Under the pieces are notes generated by a model that saw only the letters and a program-made list of their open reading frames with translations, searched no databases and had not been told where the DNA came from. A stretch of DNA of 50,983 nucleotides from MGBC163016 sp910588905 (GTDB taxonomy: Bacteria; Actinomycetota; Coriobacteriia; Coriobacteriales; Eggerthellaceae). Location: assembly GCA_948616985.1 (NCBI GenBank), contig CAPGDO010000014.1:1-50983 (forward strand), read 5' to 3'. How positions within the stretch are numbered: the stretch's first letter is position 1; each line of letters opens with the position of its first letter. The translations under genes were made by a program, and so were the position numbers. Positions 48,702 to 50,983 of the stretch are shown piece by piece.

Positions 48702-49502
48702 TTACGAACAACGGATCCCGAAATGCTCCCACAGCGCCTGCTCTTGGGCAGGCGCATCTGCGTATTCCATCATGCGCTTCGCGCCCTGTTCTCGGATCGT
48801 CAGCGTGCCGTCTTTGTACGCCTTGTGACCGGTTGGGGTGCGCAGGTTGATCACTTCATGGTCGTGGAAGAGCGTCCCTGGTTGTGCACAAAAGAGGCTG
48901 AGCGCTGCGAAGTCGATATCCTCCACGGGGGCCGTGCAGAGTTCCAGCTCTGTTTGGCGTCGTGTGGGCAGTCCGTCATCGTGCAGATCGATGTGGCCTT
49001 TGGTGATCCTATCGATCTTCCATCAGCTTTCATCCACCTGTTTCGCGATGTAGGATTCGTCTTGGATGTCTTGTACGAGCCCCTCTTCCAGCTTCAATGC
49101 TCCGGCAGGCATCGGGCCGCCGAATCCCACATCCACTGAATAGAGGCCATCTTCGAGCTGCACTACCATTCCGCGATGGTTGATGGGCATTCGCCCCTCG
49201 CGTCCGCGAACTGCCCGCCCATATACGGGTCGTGCGTCGTAGCCGAGAAAGGTCAGCAGTGCTTCGAAGAGCTTGTTCAGCTCGAAGCAATAGCCGCCCT
49301 TGCCTTGGGTGATCACCTTCTCGAAGATGGCCTCTAGTTCAAGATCCGGTTCCCGCTGGTTTCGGTGGATATCCAGAGTACTGAAGGGGATATGGGTCTG
49401 ATGCTCGTAGATGAGCGCGTCCAAGCTCTCCCTTGTGGGTGCTGGAATCGAGTCATATCCCAGCTTCGTCAGATACGCGCGTGTCTGAGTCTCGTTCAGC
49501 AT
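48702..49502 (-). pseudogene. Arylamine N-acetyltransferase gene interrupted by in-frame TGA
   Basis: On the minus strand the frame from ATG 49502 encodes an arylamine N-acetyltransferase (NAT). It has the catalytic Cys in GKGGYCFELNKLFEALL (about residue 72), the His in INHRGMVVQLEDGLYSVDVGFGG and the following Asp. Codon 160 is TGA (49025-49023). The same frame then continues WKIDRITKGHIDL, ELELCTAPVEDIDFAALS and AKRMMEYADAP to TAA at 48702, a complete NAT C-terminus. The family has Trp-Trp or similar at the stop. The 159-residue product would keep Cys and His but lose the lid domain. AGAGGG precedes the ATG; the gene overlaps the upstream nucleotidyltransferase by 7 nt. Confidence 0.85.
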
Positions 49503-50857
49503 GATCCCTCTTTCTTGTCGTTCGTGCGGAGCGCATCTATGAGGGCATCCCGCTCATTGGGCAGCCGCTCTTCTACGACCGCCTCCAGAAGCCTGTCGAG
49601 CGCACGGCCTACGTCCGGTCCTTCGGATATCCCTGCTTCCATCACATCAGTCCCGCTGATGGCCAGCATCCTCACGCTGAAGGCATCCTTGTTCTCAAGG
49701 ATGTTGTCCAACACGGCTTCCACTTCATCCATGAGGGGGGCTTCAGCTGCATAGGCGGGAGCATGGGCGGCGATATCTGCCCGCTTCAGGTCCAAGAGCT
49801 GTCGTAGGAGCTCTGGCCGCCCGGAGCATTTCATCAAGGCGCGACGCACGCTCTTGCGAGTGGGCAAGATGACATCGCTGTGGAGCAGGATCACCGCTCT
49901 CAGATCAGCTGCAAAGGTAGGGCTCATGAGCAGTCGTCGGGCAATGCCCGAGGCGAGCTCTGCACTCACAGAGGCGTGACCATAGAAGTGTTCAACGCCC
50001 TCGTCGTCGAAGAAGGCGCTTGCGGGTTTGCCCATGTCGTGGCAGAGCGCTGCCCAGCGAACGAGCCGCGTCCGAGGAGCGTGCTGCACGGCCTGGGCGG
50101 TGTGCTCGAGCACGTCAAAGCAGTGGTACTTCGTTCGCTGCTCACAGCCTTTCATGGCTACCAGTTCGGGCAGCACATAGGTCAGTACATCTACGCAGCT
50201 CATGAGGGCATCCCGGACAGAAGCGCCCAAGAGCAACTCATCCAGCTCATGAGTCACCCGCTCTTGGGAGACATTCTCAAGCAGGCTCTTCTGCTGATAC
50301 ATGGCCTGATAAGTGGCCGGATCCAGAGCGAAGCCCAGCTGAGAGGCGAACCGGCAGGCGCGCAGGATGCGCAAGGCATCCTCTCTGAACCGCTTTGTCG
50401 GGTCACCCACCACGCGGATGATGCCACAATGGATATCCTCTTGACCGTTGAAGGGATCGAAGAGGCCGAAGGCGGGCTGGTAGGCCAGAGCGTTCATGGT
50501 GAAATCGCGCCGAGCAAGATCCTCGCGGATGTCATCTACGAAGGCAACCTCGTCAGGATGGCGGCTATCCGAATAGCGTCCGTCATGGCGAAAGGTGGTC
50601 ACCTCCACCGGATGCTCGCCATCCGGTACCACGGTCAGGGTGCCATGCTTCACGCCGGTCTCATAGGTGCTCATGCCAGCGGCTTCGCACGCCTCCTTCA
50701 CCTGTTGCCAGCGTGCATCCGTGGCGATGTCCACATCATGGGCCGTGCGCCCCAGGAGGGCATCGCGAACATACCCACCCACGAACCAAGCATCGAAGCC
50801 TTTGCGGCTGAGCGCCTCATAGACCCGCATCCCATATTCCGGTACCCGTATCTCCAT
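49496..50857 (-). CDS. CCA-adding / poly(A) polymerase-type tRNA nucleotidyltransferase
   Basis: A 453-residue class II nucleotidyltransferase. The head domain has FVGGYVRDALLGR and the catalytic DVDIAT (about residue 40); REDLARRDFTMNALAY and RFREDALRILRACRFASQLGF are the tRNA-nucleotide recognition motifs. A C-terminal HD domain has HCFDVLEHTAQAV and RWAALCHDMGKP. Such enzymes repair or add the 3' CCA of tRNA. Both tRNAs here encode CCA, so a repair role is likely. The start is ATG 50857, which lies 7 nt after TAGAAT on the minus strand, so leaderless initiation is possible; an ATG at 50866 is inside that box. Confidence 0.93.
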   Translation of the reverse strand: MEIRVPEYGMRVYEALSRKGFDAWFVGGYVRDALLGRTAHDVDIATDARWQQVKEACEAAGMSTYETGVKHGTLTVVPDGEHPVEVTTFRHDGRYSDSRHPDEVAFVDDIREDLARRDFTMNALAYQPAFGLFDPFNGQEDIHCGIIRVVGDPTKRFREDALRILRACRFASQLGFALDPATYQAMYQQKSLLENVSQERVTHELDELLLGASVRDALMSCVDVLTYVLPELVAMKGCEQRTKYHCFDVLEHTAQAVQHAPRTRLVRWAALCHDMGKPASAFFDDEGVEHFYGHASVSAELASGIARRLLMSPTFAADLRAVILLHSDVILPTRKSVRRALMKCSGRPELLRQLLDLKRADIAAHAPAYAAEAPLMDEVEAVLDNILENKDAFSVRMLAISGTDVMEAGISEGPDVGRALDRLLEAVVEERLPNERDALIDALRTNDKKEGSC

Positions 50858-50870
50858 AGCTTCCATTCTA
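50857..50870 (-). promoter_or_regulatory. Possible leaderless promoter of the nucleotidyltransferase gene
   Basis: TAGAAT on the minus strand (50870-50865) is followed by 7 nt and the ATG at 50857. No clear -35 and no good Shine-Dalgarno are seen. The arrangement repeats that found before the metal exporter at 9380. Confidence 0.4.
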
Positions 50871-50928
50871 AAGGAGACCGCGAGAACACCACGTTCCTTT
50901 TCATTCCTTCTCATCCCCTCTTAGAAAT

Positions 50929-50983
50929 TTTTTTCAAAAAAGTTTCGGATTCTCGTTGACAAACGGTAACAAGGAGCGTATCT
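50929..50983 (+). promoter_or_regulatory. rRNA-type promoter at the window edge (partial)
   Basis: An AT-rich stretch (50923-50945, with runs of seven T and six A) precedes a perfect -35 TTGACA (50956-50961). At 17-bp spacing the window ends in TATCT (50979-50983), the start of a -10. AT-rich upstream elements with a consensus -35 are typical of ribosomal RNA promoters, but the transcribed gene lies outside the window. Confidence 0.6.

Noticed and set aside
1..50983. CRISPR arrays, insertion sequences, prophage or integrase genes
   Set aside because: No regularly spaced repeats, transposase, integrase or phage structural genes were seen; the accessory stretch carries only toxin-antitoxin and regulator genes.

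Overview
The window reads as a bacterial chromosome segment of roughly 58-60 % GC with many GTG and TTG starts. The most likely source is an actinobacterium of the class Coriobacteriia (family uncertain). The reasons are a long dcw (division and cell wall) cluster with no ftsA but with sepF, yggT and divIVA downstream of ftsZ, a CIRCE-controlled groESL operon, and CCA-encoding tRNA genes. This placement is inference; no rRNA gene lies in the window.

Layout. 1-5.9 kb: tRNA-Ala, a Veg-like protein, a P1-family aminopeptidase, a NarL-type two-component pair, and groES-groEL behind a perfect CIRCE operator, closed by a bidirectional terminator. 5.97-16.7 kb: transport and stress genes. These are a telA-xpaC pair, a ZIP importer divergent from a predicted heavy-metal exporter with a Cys/His-rich loop, tRNA-Lys, a universal stress protein with an MFS transporter, an ABC exporter whose N-terminus carries a perfect 60-bp tandem duplication, a sodium:neurotransmitter-type symporter and a second ZIP protein. 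16.9-24.6 kb: an accessory stretch, partly lower in GC. It holds a MerR-type regulator with a textbook 19-bp-spacer promoter, an XRE repressor divergent from a three-gene cassette (PH-like/zinc-ribbon, SPFH-SHOCT, zinc-ribbon membrane protein), three consecutive type II toxin-antitoxin modules (two with damaged toxins) and a DUF4230 protein. 24.7-27.0 kb: a PFL (DUF711) protein and a WalJ/YycJ-like metallo-hydrolase.

27.2-48.5 kb is the dcw locus: mraZ, rsmH, ftsL-like, ftsI, murE, murF, mraY, murD, ftsW, murG, murC, murB, ftsQ, ftsZ, pgeF, yggS, sepF, proC, yggT, divIVA, nearly all co-oriented and closely packed. MraZ probably autoregulates the first promoter. A LexA-box-like sequence lies just upstream, and ftsZ has its own promoter with several palindromes. 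MurE has DNAH instead of the DNPR signature of meso-DAP ligases, and FtsI has KTS instead of KTG.

48.5-51.0 kb: CGTAGGGG-headed palindromic repeats, an arylamine N-acetyltransferase gene broken by an in-frame TGA, a CCA-adding/poly(A) polymerase-type nucleotidyltransferase and, at the very edge, an rRNA-type promoter (AT-rich upstream element plus TTGACA) pointing out of the window.

The strongest items for follow-up are: the two genes (hicA and the acetyltransferase) where an in-frame TGA replaces an expected Trp codon; the decaying toxin-antitoxin cluster with a perfect 31-bp operator palindrome; the XRE/SPFH/zinc-ribbon cassette; the MerR promoter; and the possible SOS box before mraZ.
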